In this document: in pieces, positions 37,553 to 46,852 of the stretch | Position numbering within the stretch: position 1 is the first letter of the stretch | Layout: each line of letters begins with the position of its first letter | NCBI RefSeq assembly: GCF_001186365.1 | Contig: NZ_LDTZ01000013.1 | Span: 124,001-188,000 of the forward strand | DNA length: 64,000 bases | Reading direction: 5' to 3' | From: Gordonia jacobaea | GTDB taxonomy: Bacteria; Actinomycetota; Actinomycetes; Mycobacteriales; Mycobacteriaceae | Position numbers and translations under genes: made by a program | The notes under the pieces: generated by a model | The model's input: the letters and a program-made list of their open reading frames with translations, nothing else | Database searches by the model: none | Told to the model about the DNA's origin: nothing

Positions 37553-38452
37553 GTGGCCGACTCATCGATCGAAAACGCCGGATTGGTCATCGTCGACAAG
37601 AACGAGGGCATCACGAGTCACGATGTCGTCTCTCGCTGCCGAAAACTGTTCAACACCAGACGAGTTGGCCATGCGGGCACACTCGACCCGATGGCGACCG
37701 GAGTGCTCGTGGTCGGCGTCGAGCGGGCGACAAAACTGCTCGGATTGCTCGCACTGACCACCAAGTCGTACACCGCGACCATCCGCCTGGGCGCCGCAAC
37801 CGACAGCGACGACCGTATGGGCGAGGTCATCTCGAGCGCCGACGCGTCGTCGATCACCGACGAGCAGATCGCTTCAACGGTCGCGACACTCACCGGCGAC
37901 ATCGAGCAGGTGCCTGCCAAGGTCAGCGCGATCAAGGTCGACGGCAGGCGCGCGCACGCGCTGGCACGGACCGGCGAGGAGTTCGAGCTCGCCGCGAGGC
38001 CGGTCACCGTCTCGCGATTCGACGTGTTGGCTCGACGCGACGAGGGGGAGTTCGTCGACCTCGACGTCGTCGTCGACTGTTCCGCAGGAACCTACATCCG
38101 CTCTCTCGCACGCGATCTCGGCGCGGCAATCGGAGTCGGGGGACACCTGACCGCGCTGCGTCGAACCGCGGTGGGGCCGTTCACATTGGAACACGCACGG
38201 ACCCTCGAGCAGTTGGCTGGGCGTCCCGAGCTCAGTCTCACGATCGACGAGGCTGCCCTGATCTCCTTCCCGCACCGCGATATCGACGACGACGAGGCCG
38301 AATCCATCAGTCAGGGACGGTGGTTGACGCCGATCGGGCGCAAGGGCATCTACGTGGTTGTCGACCCGGCCGGGCAGGCCATCGCGCTGGTGCAGGAAAA
38401 GGGGCGTCGGGCGAGTTCTGTGATGGTCGTGCGGCCGGCAACGCTGCGATAG
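37553..38452 (+). CDS. truB: tRNA pseudouridine-55 synthase
   Basis: Makes pseudouridine at position 55 of the T-loop in tRNAs. At 299 residues it has the family length. The catalytic Asp is in HAGTLDPMATGVL; further blocks are KSYTATIRLG and GTYIRSLARDLG. A C-terminal PUA-like domain is present (RWLTPIGRKGIYVVVD). GTG 37553 starts one base after the pptT stop, so the two are coupled. Confidence 0.95.
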   Translation: MADSSIENAGLVIVDKNEGITSHDVVSRCRKLFNTRRVGHAGTLDPMATGVLVVGVERATKLLGLLALTTKSYTATIRLGAATDSDDRMGEVISSADASSITDEQIASTVATLTGDIEQVPAKVSAIKVDGRRAHALARTGEEFELAARPVTVSRFDVLARRDEGEFVDLDVVVDCSAGTYIRSLARDLGAAIGVGGHLTALRRTAVGPFTLEHARTLEQLAGRPELSLTIDEAALISFPHRDIDDDEAESISQGRWLTPIGRKGIYVVVDPAGQAIALVQEKGRRASSVMVVRPATLR

Positions 38453-38491
38453 CGACGCGTGGCTTGACGCGCTCCTGACAGTGCGTCGTGT

Positions 38492-39196
38492 TCAGTGCTC
38501 GGCGACGAGGAAGATCGCGCGAGCGGCGATGTCGCCGAGCACGATCGGCTCGGCGCCGTCGATCGAGATCGAGATCGTGCCGGCGAACGGGCGTTTCTCG
38601 GAGACGTGGACCACGCAGTCCAACGCGACTCCGAGTTGGTCGAAGTAGCGGAGCACCTCGGGATCGGTATCGGAGATTCGTGCGATTCTGCCGCCCTCAC
38701 CCGTGTCGAGATCGGCGAGTGAGAACGCCTCCGGTGCGGGTATCGAGCCGTCGACACGCGGGATGGGGTCGCCGTGCGGATCACGGTCGGGATGACCGAG
38801 TTTGGTGTCGAGGCGCGCCATGAAGCGGTCGGACATCGCGTGCTCGAGGACCTCGGCCTCGTCGTGCACCTCATCCCACCCGTAGCCGAGTTCGCGGACG
38901 AGGAATGTCTCGATCAAGCGGTGGCGTCGCACCATCAGCACCGCGGCCGCCCGACCCTCGTCGGTGAGGGTGACTGCGCCGTACCGCTCGTGTGAGACGA
39001 GGCCCTGATCGGCGAGTTTGCGGATGGCCTCCGACGCCGTCGACGCCGATACGCCCATCTTGTCGGCGAGCATCTTGGTGGTCACCTTGACCTCGGCCCA
39101 CTCCTGGCTGGTCCAGATGACCTTGAGGTAGTCCTGGGTGACCGTCGACAACTCGGCCACGGACGTATCAGGACCGGCAGCACGGGTTTGAGGCAT
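38492..39196 (-). CDS. mntR: DtxR-family metal-dependent repressor, MntR/SirR-like
   Basis: A 234-residue regulator with an N-terminal winged helix (VSASTASEAIRKLADQGLV), a dimerisation and metal-binding domain (RRHRLIETFLVRELGYGW, VHDEAEVLEHAMSD) and a C-terminal SH3-like domain. The position next to truB and ribF matches SirR/MntR (Rv2788), the manganese-responsive branch, rather than IdeR. It converges on truB and diverges from ribF with about 200 bases between. Confidence 0.87.
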   Translation of the reverse strand: MPQTRAAGPDTSVAELSTVTQDYLKVIWTSQEWAEVKVTTKMLADKMGVSASTASEAIRKLADQGLVSHERYGAVTLTDEGRAAAVLMVRRHRLIETFLVRELGYGWDEVHDEAEVLEHAMSDRFMARLDTKLGHPDRDPHGDPIPRVDGSIPAPEAFSLADLDTGEGGRIARISDTDPEVLRYFDQLGVALDCVVHVSEKRPFAGTISISIDGAEPIVLGDIAARAIFLVAEH

Positions 39197-39388
39197 GAAA
39201 CGAGCTTAGCCCCGCCTACCCACGCCGAAGCTCCGCGGCCGACCGAACCCGGCGCCATCGCGGCATGGACAACTGTCATTGGTGTGGTGGCATGCCGCGA
39301 TTCACTGTGTTGACGTGCGTGATTCACGATGCGCGTTCGGATCGGCATCAGGCGGGCGCGGGTGCTGGTTCACCGGCGTCGGTCGCCG

Positions 39389-39394
39389 TAGGCT
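39389..39394 (+). promoter_or_regulatory. -10 element TAGGCT, probably leaderless
   Basis: TAGGCT ends 7 bases before the ribF GTG at 39402. Confidence 0.45.
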
Positions 39395-39401
39395 TGTCGG
39401 C

Positions 39402-40376
39402 GTGTTGCGATGGCGAGGTCTGGACGAGGTGCCCGCGGATTGGGGCAGGTGTGTGGTCACCATCGGTGTGTTCGACGGCGTCCACCGGGGGCACGCGCAG
39501 TTGATCCACGCCGCGACCTCTGCGGCGGCCGAGCGCGGCATCCCGTCGGTGTTGATGACGTTCGACCCGCACCCCGCCGAGGTTGTCCGGCCGGGAACGC
39601 ATCCCCCACAGTTGACGACGCTGACTCGTCGAGCCGAGTTGGCCGAGGAGTTGGGGATCGACGTGTTCTGCGTGATGCCGTTCACCCCCGAGTTGGCGTC
39701 GCGTTCTCCGAAAGACTTCGCGCACAACGTTCTCGTCGAGAGCCTGCATGCCGCCGAAGTGGTGGTCGGAGCCAATTTCACCTTCGGGAAGAAGGCCGCG
39801 GGCAACGTCGAGAAGCTCACAGAGCTCGGTCAGCGTTTCGGGTTCGAGGTGCAGGCCATCTCGCTGTTCGGCGAGCACGCGGTGACCTACTCGTCGACCT
39901 ACATCCGCTCGTGCGTTGCTGCGGGCGACGTCGAGCGCGCGGCAGAAGCACTCGGACGGCCGCACCGCGTCGAAGGAGTGGTGGTTCGCGGTGACGGACG
40001 TGGACGCGAATTGGGTTATCCCACAGCCAATGTCGCACCCCCGATGTACGCTGCCATTCCGGCTGACGGGGTGTACGCCGCGTGGTTCACGGTCCTCGGG
40101 CCCGGACCGGTCGTGGGCCAGGTGATTCCGGGGGAGAGCTACCAGGCGGCTGTGTCGGTGGGTACCAACCCGACGTTCTCCGGGCGTACGCGGACTGTCG
40201 AGGCATTCGTCCTCGACACCACGGCCGACCTCTACGGTCAGCACGTCGCCGTCGACTTCGTCGACAGAATCCGCGGCATGGAGAATTTCGACAGCATCGA
40301 CGATCTGCTGACCGCGATGAGCGGAGACGTCGACAAGACCCGAGGCATCCTCGCCGCGACCCAGAGCGGTTCGTAG
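39402..40376 (+). CDS. ribF: Bifunctional riboflavin kinase / FAD synthetase
   Basis: Makes FMN then FAD from riboflavin. It is 324 residues. The N-terminal nucleotidyltransferase has GVFDGVHRGHAQLI and TFDPHPAEV. The C-terminal kinase has GYPTANV and the GTNPTF block. The start GTG 39402 reads MLRWRGLDEVPADWG, which matches mycobacterial RibF, so the longer frame from 39279 is not used. Confidence 0.95.
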   Translation: MLRWRGLDEVPADWGRCVVTIGVFDGVHRGHAQLIHAATSAAAERGIPSVLMTFDPHPAEVVRPGTHPPQLTTLTRRAELAEELGIDVFCVMPFTPELASRSPKDFAHNVLVESLHAAEVVVGANFTFGKKAAGNVEKLTELGQRFGFEVQAISLFGEHAVTYSSTYIRSCVAAGDVERAAEALGRPHRVEGVVVRGDGRGRELGYPTANVAPPMYAAIPADGVYAAWFTVLGPGPVVGQVIPGESYQAAVSVGTNPTFSGRTRTVEAFVLDTTADLYGQHVAVDFVDRIRGMENFDSIDDLLTAMSGDVDKTRGILAATQSGS

Positions 40377-40399
40377 GACCACGGACGCTTTGGCGCGAT

Positions 40400-40429
40400 T
40401 TGGGCTGGGACCTGCGGAGTTGATAGCCT
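40400..40429 (+). promoter_or_regulatory. Promoter of rpsO
   Basis: TTGGGC (40400-40405) and TAGCCT (40424-40429) with 18 bases between. The -10 lies in TGATAGCCTGACATG, nearly the same as the element before pnp. It predicts a leader of about 105 bases. Confidence 0.5.
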
Positions 40430-40543
40430 GACATGTCGGTGCCGCTGCAGTCCGCGGTGGCGCACCGAACCAGCGTTGACGATCCCGGGTGGGATTGCCG
40501 CTGGTCACAGATGACGCGGGACTGAAACAACAGGAGTATCTCC

Positions 40544-40813
40544 ATGGCATTGACTGCCGAGCAGAAGAAAGAAATCCTCACCGAGTACGGCCTGCACGAG
40601 ACCGACACCGGCTCGCCCGAGGCTCAGGTCGCGCTGCTGACCAAGCGCATCACCGACCTCACCGAGCACCTCAAGGAGCACAAGCACGATCACCACAGCC
40701 GTCGTGGTCTGCTGCTGCTCGTCGGCCGTCGTCGCCGCCTGCTCAAGTACGTCGCCAAGGTCGACATCGCACGCTACCGCTCGCTGATCGAGCGCCTCGG
40801 CCTGCGTCGCTGA
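40544..40813 (+). CDS. rpsO: 30S ribosomal protein S15
   Basis: An 89-residue primary rRNA-binding protein of the 30S platform. [18 protein letters not shown] and the [18 protein letters not shown] block are clear family sequence. AACAGGAG precedes the ATG. A strong intrinsic terminator follows, and pnp lies further on, the usual rpsO-pnp pairing. Confidence 0.97.
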   Translation: MALTAEQKKEILTEYGLHETDTGSPEAQVALLTKRITDLTEHLKEHKHDHHSRRGLLLLVGRRRRLLKYVAKVDIARYRSLIERLGLRR

Positions 40814-40851
40814 GCGACCCTGGTTTCCGTCGCTGAGCGACACGCGAACTC

Positions 40852-40897
40852 ACGAACCGGTCATCTCCCACGTGGAGGTGGCCGGTTCGTTGTTTTT
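40852..40897 (+). terminator. Rho-independent terminator after rpsO
   Basis: A 17-bp stem (40852-40868 with 40874-40890, two G-U pairs) with a 5-base loop, followed by TGTTTTT. The only classical terminator with a U-tract that I found in the window. Confidence 0.88.
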
Positions 40898-40934
40898 CGG
40901 TGTCGTCGTTTCCTGGTCTCAGGGGCCGCGATGA

Positions 40935-40940
40935 TAGGCT
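40935..40940 (+). promoter_or_regulatory. -10 element TAGGCT upstream of pnp
   Basis: It lies in TGATAGGCTGACAAG, 13 of 15 identical to the element upstream of rpsO. No good -35 is seen. It would start a long pnp leader. Confidence 0.45.
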
Positions 40941-41292
40941 GACAAGCGGAACGTTGCAGATTTGTGTGCTCACACACATGTCGCAGAGTCAGATCGGTCC
41001 TCGGTAGTGGCCGCCGGAATCGCCAGATGATTCCGACCGCTTCGATCGAAGGCCGTCTGAGCACCCACGGGTCGCACTAGGGCGGCCCTGGCATGCAGTG
41101 GCCATTTCGCGCGATGTTCTGGGCCGGTAGTGGCGCTACGCGCGCCCCGGTGCGCGAGTTCATTCGCGCAGTTCATCGGGAGCGCACGTCAGTCTGTCGC
41201 TCCTGGTCCCAATCCGCATATTCGGGTCGCTATGAGCGGCCACCACCACGGTCGCGTCGAATGCGACCGGCACGAAGGGATTCATAGCCCAC

Positions 41293-43581
41293 ATGACAGA
41301 TGTCACCACCACTGAGGTCGTCGAGGAGTTCGACGACGCGATCACCGAGGCAACGGCCGTTATTGACAACGGCAGCTTCGGCACCCGCACCATCCGGTTC
41401 GAGACCGGACGTCTCGCCCTGCAGGCAGCCGGTTCGGTAACCGCCTACCTCGACGACGAGACCATGCTGCTGTCGACGACAGCGGCGTCGAAGCACCCCA
41501 AGGAGCACTTCGACTTCTTCCCCCTCACCGTCGACGTCGAAGAGCGCATGTACGCCGCGGGACGCATTCCCGGGTCGTTCTTCCGCCGTGAGGGCCGTCC
41601 GTCGACCGACGCCATCCTGACCTGCCGTCTGATCGACCGTCCGCTTCGTCCGTCGTTCGTCGACGGCCTGCGCAACGAGATCCAGGTTGTCGTCACCGTC
41701 CTGAGCCTCGACCCCAAGGATCTCTACGACGTCGTCGCGATCAACGCGGCATCGGCGTCGACCCAGCTCGCGGGCCTGCCGTTCTCCGGCCCCGTCGGTG
41801 GCGTGCGTGTCGCGCTCATCCCGACCGAGGAGAACAAGGCCGGCCAGTGGGTGGCGTTCCCGACCGTCGAGCAGCTCGAAGGTGCAGTCTTCGACATGGT
41901 CGTCGCCGGCCGCATCGTCGGAGAAGGCGATGACGCCGACGTCGCGATCATGATGGTCGAGGCCGAGGCAACCGACAACGTCATCGACATCGTCGCAGGC
42001 GGCGCGCAGGCACCGACCGAGGCCATCGTCGCCGAGGGCCTCGAGGCTGCCAAGCCGTTCATCGCTCGTCTCTGCGAGGCACAGAAGTCGCTCGCCGCGG
42101 CTGCTGCCAAGGAGACCGCTGAGTTCCCGCTCTTCCCGGCCTACGAGTCCGACGTCTACGACGCCGTCTCGGCTGCTGCCACCGAGCGTCTCTCGCAGAT
42201 CCTCACCATCCCGGGCAAGCAGGAGCGCGACGAGAAGACCGACGAGCTCAAGGCCGACATCCTCGCCTCGCTCGGCGAGCAGTTCGAGGGTCGTGAAAAG
42301 GAGATCGGCGCGGCATACCGCTCGGTCACCAAGAAGCTCGTGCGTCAGCGCATCCTGACCGACCACTTCCGTATCGACGGTCGCGGCATCACCGATATCC
42401 GGTCGCTCTCGGCCGAGGTCGCCGTGATCCCGCGCGCCCACGGTTCGGCACTGTTCGAGCGCGGCGAGACCCAGATCCTCGGTGTCACCACGCTTGACAT
42501 GGTCAAGATGGCGCAGCAGATCGACTCGCTCGGACCCGAGACGTCGAAGCGCTACATGCACCACTACAACTTCCCGCCGTACTCGACCGGTGAGACCGGT
42601 CGCGTCGGATCGCCCAAGCGTCGCGAGATCGGCCACGGCGCGCTCGCCGAGCGTGCCCTCGTGCCGGTGATCCCGAGCGTCGAGGACTTCCCGTACGCGA
42701 TCCGTCAGGTCTCGGAAGCGTTGAGCTCCAACGGTTCCACCTCGATGGGTTCGGTCTGTGCGTCGACCATGTCGCTGCTCAATGCCGGTGTGCCGCTGCG
42801 CGCTCCGGTCGCGGGCATCGCGATGGGCCTCGTGTCCGACACCGTTGACGGCGAGACCCGCTACGTCGCGCTCACCGACATCCTCGGTGCCGAAGATGCC
42901 TTCGGCGACATGGACTTCAAGGTCGCGGGCACCAAGGACTTCGTCACGGCGCTGCAGCTCGACACCAAGCTCGACGGCATTCCGTCGAAGGTGCTGGCCG
43001 GCGCATTGAGCCAGGCCAAGGACGCGCGTCTGACCATCCTGGACGTCATGGCCGAGGCCATCGACGAGCCCGACGAGATGAGCCCGTACGCCCCGCGGAT
43101 CACCACCATCAAGATCCCGATGGACAAGATCGGCGAGCTGATCGGCCCCAAGGGCAAGACGATCAACGGCATCACCGAGGACACCGGTGCCAACATCTCG
43201 ATCGAGGACGACGGCACCGTGTTCATCGGTGCTGCCGACGGCGTCTCGGCGCAGGCCGCGATCGACAAGGTCAACGCCATCGCCAACCCGCAGCTGCCCA
43301 AGGTGGGCGAGCGCTTCCTGGGCACCGTGGTGAAGACCACCGCCTTCGGCGCGTTCGTGTCGCTGCTGCCGGGCCGCGACGGTCTGGTGCACATCAGCAA
43401 GCTCGGTAAGGGCAAGCGCATCAACAAGGTTGAGGATGTCGTCAAGGTCGGCGACAAGCTTCAGGTCGAGATCGCCGACATCGACGAGCGCGGCAAGATC
43501 AGCCTCGTCCCCGTCGACGACAGCGACAAGTCCGGCAGCGATGCGGAGAAGTCCGACGACAAGGCTTCGGCAGACGCCTGA
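41293..43581 (+). CDS. pnp: Polyribonucleotide nucleotidyltransferase (PNPase)
   Basis: Phosphorolytic 3'-5' exoribonuclease; the actinobacterial enzyme can also make guanosine penta/tetraphosphate-type products and RNA tails. It is 762 residues, with two RNase PH domains ([20 protein letters not shown] in the first, [11 protein letters not shown] in the second), a helical domain between, then KH ([17 protein letters not shown]) and S1 ([15 protein letters not shown]). The C terminus ends in an acidic Ser/Lys/Asp tail. Synonymous codons are strongly biased, as for a highly expressed gene. Confidence 0.97.
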   Translation: MTDVTTTEVVEEFDDAITEATAVIDNGSFGTRTIRFETGRLALQAAGSVTAYLDDETMLLSTTAASKHPKEHFDFFPLTVDVEERMYAAGRIPGSFFRREGRPSTDAILTCRLIDRPLRPSFVDGLRNEIQVVVTVLSLDPKDLYDVVAINAASASTQLAGLPFSGPVGGVRVALIPTEENKAGQWVAFPTVEQLEGAVFDMVVAGRIVGEGDDADVAIMMVEAEATDNVIDIVAGGAQAPTEAIVAEGLEAAKPFIARLCEAQKSLAAAAAKETAEFPLFPAYESDVYDAVSAAATERLSQILTIPGKQERDEKTDELKADILASLGEQFEGREKEIGAAYRSVTKKLVRQRILTDHFRIDGRGITDIRSLSAEVAVIPRAHGSALFERGETQILGVTTLDMVKMAQQIDSLGPETSKRYMHHYNFPPYSTGETGRVGSPKRREIGHGALAERALVPVIPSVEDFPYAIRQVSEALSSNGSTSMGSVCASTMSLLNAGVPLRAPVAGIAMGLVSDTVDGETRYVALTDILGAEDAFGDMDFKVAGTKDFVTALQLDTKLDGIPSKVLAGALSQAKDARLTILDVMAEAIDEPDEMSPYAPRITTIKIPMDKIGELIGPKGKTINGITEDTGANISIEDDGTVFIGAADGVSAQAAIDKVNAIANPQLPKVGERFLGTVVKTTAFGAFVSLLPGRDGLVHISKLGKGKRINKVEDVVKVGDKLQVEIADIDERGKISLVPVDDSDKSGSDAEKSDDKASADA

Positions 43582-43617
43582 TCTGCTGACGCCGCGGCGC
43601 TCGCCGCGAGAACTCGA

Positions 43618-43653
43618 CGGCCCGTCGTCCACAATGGAGTGGACGGCGGGCCG
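43618..43653 (+). terminator. Hairpin after pnp
   Basis: A 15-bp stem (43618-43632 with 43639-43653, one G-U pair) with a 6-base loop and no U-tract. Confidence 0.6.
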
Positions 43654-43712
43654 CCGTCGTCGGTGTGGACACGTTCGTATGTTCGCGAGGAATTCGGTGA
43701 GGGGGAGTGACG

Positions 43713-45215
43713 ATGGCGGAGGATGAGCGTGGTGGTGAGGCCGGCGGGGTCGGCGCCTTCGCAGACAAACTCACCGTCGCGCACCGGCGTGAGCCTGCCG
43801 GATCGGTCGACCACACCGTCGAGAGCCTCATCCGCTCCGCCCCGGTTGTCGGCACGGCCGACATGTCGGTGCGGGAGGCGGCCCAACTGATGACCGAGCG
43901 CAATCGCGACCACGTGCTGATCCCGTTGCGCGACGGCGGTTTCGGAGTGCTCACGGACGCGATCATCCGTGAGCGAGTGGTCGCGGCGGGCGCGTCGCTC
44001 GATACCCCGGTGACAGAGCTGACGCAGCGACGCGCAACCGTGGTCGCGCCGCACGTCGCAGCCACCGATGCGCTCACCACCATTCTCGAAAACGACCTGA
44101 CGGCACTGCCCGTCGTCGACGCGGGGGGAGTGGTGCGCGGAGTCGTCGCACCGTCGGACTTCGTGGCAGCACCCGGAGGGCCGAGTGTTGCTCTGCGCGA
44201 GCAGATCTCACGCGCGCGCGACGTCGTCGAATTGCAGGAGCGTGCGTCGCGGGTGCCGTACCTGATCGCTGATCTGGTCCGCCGCGAGCAACCCGCACAC
44301 TCGGTCACCACTATGGCTTCTCTTGTCGTCGATGCTGTGGTCCGTCGTGCGCTCGAACTCGTCCTCGCCTCACATCCGGAGCTGGACCCGACCAAGCTGA
44401 CGTGGATGTCGTTGGGCAGCAACGCTCGTCGGGAGACAGTGTTGAGTTCCGACATCGACTCGGCCGCCTCGTTCTCCGACGACGTCAGCGACGAGCAGGT
44501 GCAGGCCTATCGAGTGGCTTTCGGCGAGGTCGACACCGTGCTCCGCGGAGCGGGTATGGCCGTCGACGACAACGGCGCGATTGCCTCGATGCCGTTGTTC
44601 TCGCGCACTCACGCGAAATGGCGCGCGGCAGCGGAACGGTGGCTCGCCGAGCCGTTGGAGAACAAGGGCATGATCCTCACGTCGTTGTTGATCGACGCCC
44701 GTCCCATCTGGGGCGATGAAGGACTCCCCGCGGTCGGCGAGGTGTTCGCCGACCTTCGACGCCATCGCGGAACGCTGAACCTCCTGCTGTCGGAAGCTCT
44801 TGCCACCAGAGCGAAGATGCGGTCGATGCGCGATGTGCTGACTCGTCGAGGCGACGACTTCGACATCAAGGAACATGCGATCGGTCCCCTGGTGAACTTC
44901 GCCCGCTGGGCGGCGTTGTCGGTGGGGTCGACGCAACTCGACACCCGAGGTCGGTTACGCGCCGCGTCGGGAACCGAATTATTGTCCGACGACCAGGCCG
45001 ACACCCTGATCGAGGTCTTCGAGATCTTGCAACGGATACGGCTCAATTACCAAGTCGCACAGTTCGATCGGGGTGAGGACGTGAGCGACGTGCTGGACAT
45101 GAAGCGATTGTCGCCGCTCGATCGAAGCATGGTCGCGCAGGCCGTACGCGAGATCGCCGGGGTGCAGCGTCGGGCCGCCAACCGCGCGCACTATCTGCCG
45201 GTAGGTTCGACGTAA
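43713..45215 (+). CDS. CBS-domain / DUF294 nucleotidyltransferase-like protein
   Basis: A 500-residue cytosolic protein. Two CBS motifs near residues 40-155 (VGTADMSVREAAQLM, TALPVVDAGGVVRGV) likely bind adenine nucleotides. DUF294 follows with the nucleotidyltransferase signature GSNARRETVLSSDIDSA near residue 235, and the DUF294 C-terminal helical domain ends the protein. The reaction is unknown; a signal-responsive transferase acting on a protein or nucleotide is possible. ATG 43713 with GGGGGAG upstream is preferred to GTG 43707. It occupies the place after pnp where M. tuberculosis has the protease gene pepR. Confidence 0.85.
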   Translation: MAEDERGGEAGGVGAFADKLTVAHRREPAGSVDHTVESLIRSAPVVGTADMSVREAAQLMTERNRDHVLIPLRDGGFGVLTDAIIRERVVAAGASLDTPVTELTQRRATVVAPHVAATDALTTILENDLTALPVVDAGGVVRGVVAPSDFVAAPGGPSVALREQISRARDVVELQERASRVPYLIADLVRREQPAHSVTTMASLVVDAVVRRALELVLASHPELDPTKLTWMSLGSNARRETVLSSDIDSAASFSDDVSDEQVQAYRVAFGEVDTVLRGAGMAVDDNGAIASMPLFSRTHAKWRAAAERWLAEPLENKGMILTSLLIDARPIWGDEGLPAVGEVFADLRRHRGTLNLLLSEALATRAKMRSMRDVLTRRGDDFDIKEHAIGPLVNFARWAALSVGSTQLDTRGRLRAASGTELLSDDQADTLIEVFEILQRIRLNYQVAQFDRGEDVSDVLDMKRLSPLDRSMVAQAVREIAGVQRRAANRAHYLPVGST

Positions 45216-45243
45216 TGAATTCTGTGACAAGGGGTCGCGCGCG

Positions 45244-46005
45244 GTGTGTCTGATTCTGTTCGCCGTCGACGCCGACCCGAGATACGAGTTTCTCCTGGCC
45301 GCCAATCGTGACGAGATCTACTCGCGACCGACCGAGGGGATTCACCGGTGGGCCGATGCCCCGATCATCGGCGGTCGTGATCTAACGGCGGGCGGCACCT
45401 GGATGGGTGTGTCGACGACGTCGCCACGACGCATGGCGGCGGTGACGAATGTGCGCATCGGCGAGCCGAAAGTGCTGCCGGACAAACGATCACGCGGCGA
45501 CCTGCCCGTCGACTTCCTCGTCGGTGAGGCCACCCCGCGGGAAGCGGCGGAGCATCTTGTGCGACACGCCGACGAATACGCGCCGGTCAACCTGCTGGTG
45601 GCCGACGGCGTCGACGTCTGGTGGGCGACGAATGCGCCCGTGCCCGAGGCGAGGGCCGTGGCGCCCGGCTGGCACGGATTGTCGAATGGCGTGCTCGACA
45701 GCGACTGGCCCAAGGTGACCGATGGTGTTCGACGGTTCCAGCACGTCGCGGCCGAGCCGGGCGCGCTGCCGGACGACTACCTTGCGATGCTCGACGATCG
45801 GCGCCTGGCCGACCCTGCGCGACTGCCGGACACGGGCATCGACCCCGAGCGTGAACACGAGCTCTCAGCGATGTTCGTCGACATGGATGGCTACGGCACC
45901 CGCGCCTCGTCGGTGCTGCGGATGGGACGCGACGGCCGTGGCGACCTGACCGAGCGTCGTTTCCACGAGGGAAAGGCCGCCGCGACCACAGTGCTGTCCT
46001 GGTGA
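45244..46005 (+). CDS. NRDE/TANGO2-family protein
   Basis: A 253-residue protein of the TANGO2 (NRDE) family, named for the N-terminal motif seen here as AANRDEIYSRP near residue 19. It starts with Cys at position 2 (MCLILFAV), as the family does, consistent with an Ntn-hydrolase-like N terminus. GGRDLTAGGTWMGV and the LSNGVLDSDWPK block are also conserved. Eukaryotic members have been linked to haem and lipid handling; the bacterial role is open. Confidence 0.88.
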   Translation: MCLILFAVDADPRYEFLLAANRDEIYSRPTEGIHRWADAPIIGGRDLTAGGTWMGVSTTSPRRMAAVTNVRIGEPKVLPDKRSRGDLPVDFLVGEATPREAAEHLVRHADEYAPVNLLVADGVDVWWATNAPVPEARAVAPGWHGLSNGVLDSDWPKVTDGVRRFQHVAAEPGALPDDYLAMLDDRRLADPARLPDTGIDPEREHELSAMFVDMDGYGTRASSVLRMGRDGRGDLTERRFHEGKAAATTVLSW

Positions 46006-46099
46006 TTGCCCCGGTGACTGGTGTCTGTCAGCGACGCGGTCCATCGCGCTGCACCCCCGAGTGTCGGCATTGCAGCCGCAGTCCGGTTATGTTGCTCAG

Positions 46100-46774
46100 G
46101 TGATTCGCGCGGCAGTCGACGTCCTACCCATTGCACTCGGCCTACTGATGGCGTCGGCGCCACTGGTGATGGTCAGCATGGCGCTGGTGATCAGACGGTC
46201 GGTGGGGGCTGGTTGGAGCTTTCTGCTCGGCTGGATTCTCGGGCTCGCAATCGTCTGCGGGGTGGTGGTCGCTGTTGCCGACCTGGTGTCCATCGCCGGT
46301 GACACGGGGACCGTCGGCGGCGTGGTCGGCGTCGTCGTGGGCGTCATCCTCCTCGGCCTCGGCGTCTGGAAGTGGTACGGCGCGTGGCGGAACCCGAACA
46401 AGGGCGACGTGGCGTCGTGGTACGAGTCGATCGAGCGTATGCGCGGTTCAACGGTCTTCGCCTTCGGCATCGGAATGGCGGCGCTGAACCCCAAAAACCT
46501 CTTCCTCGCTGTCGCGGCCGGTGTCGCCGTCGCCGAGGCGACCGACAACATCGGAGCTCAGGTCGTCGGAATCGTCGTGTTCGTCCTCGTCGGCAGCATC
46601 GGAGTGGCCGCACCCACCGTGGCAACGCAGTTGGCGGGAGACCGCGCAGGACCGACGCTGGCGCGGGTCGACGAGGTGATCACGCGATACAACTCAGTGA
46701 TCGTCGGTGCCGTGCTGATCATTCTGGGCGCCGTCGTGACGACCAACGGGATCGATGCCCTGCTCGCGTCCTGA
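46100..46774 (+). CDS. GAP-family membrane protein (first copy)
   Basis: A 224-residue protein with six hydrophobic segments, of the GAP/Sap family distantly related to LysE exporters. The block IGMAALNPKNLFLAVAAG is typical. The start GTG 46100 is chosen because helix 1 (VLPIALGLLMASAPLVMV) follows at once. Mycobacterial members take part in glycopeptidolipid export; the substrate here is unknown. A second copy lies at 54778-55455. It converges on ald. Confidence 0.8.
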   Translation: MIRAAVDVLPIALGLLMASAPLVMVSMALVIRRSVGAGWSFLLGWILGLAIVCGVVVAVADLVSIAGDTGTVGGVVGVVVGVILLGLGVWKWYGAWRNPNKGDVASWYESIERMRGSTVFAFGIGMAALNPKNLFLAVAAGVAVAEATDNIGAQVVGIVVFVLVGSIGVAAPTVATQLAGDRAGPTLARVDEVITRYNSVIVGAVLIILGAVVTTNGIDALLAS

Positions 46775-46799
46775 GTTGCGGGCGCGGCTTATACGACAA

Positions 46800-46832
46800 C
46801 CGCCGGGCCCGAGGCGATCTCGGGTCCGGCGG
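46800..46832. terminator. Bidirectional hairpin between the GAP gene and ald
   Basis: A 14-bp stem (46800-46813 with 46819-46832, one G-U pair) and a 5-base loop between converging genes. Confidence 0.65.
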
Positions 46833-46852
46833 TCTCGCGATGGAGGTCGTGG

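Larger units (their letters stand above)
40814..41292 (+). other. rpsO-pnp intergenic region, no gene seen
   Basis: The 479 bases hold the rpsO terminator, a -10-like element at 40935 and a probable pnp leader of about 345 bases. The leader has a small hairpin (GGTCGC at 41250 with GCGACC at 41263) close to the start codon. No protein-coding frame here has support. Confidence 0.6.

Noticed and set aside
41230..43632. An 800-codon open frame on the minus strand opposite pnp
   Set aside because: Same shadow effect; the plus strand is a complete PNPase.
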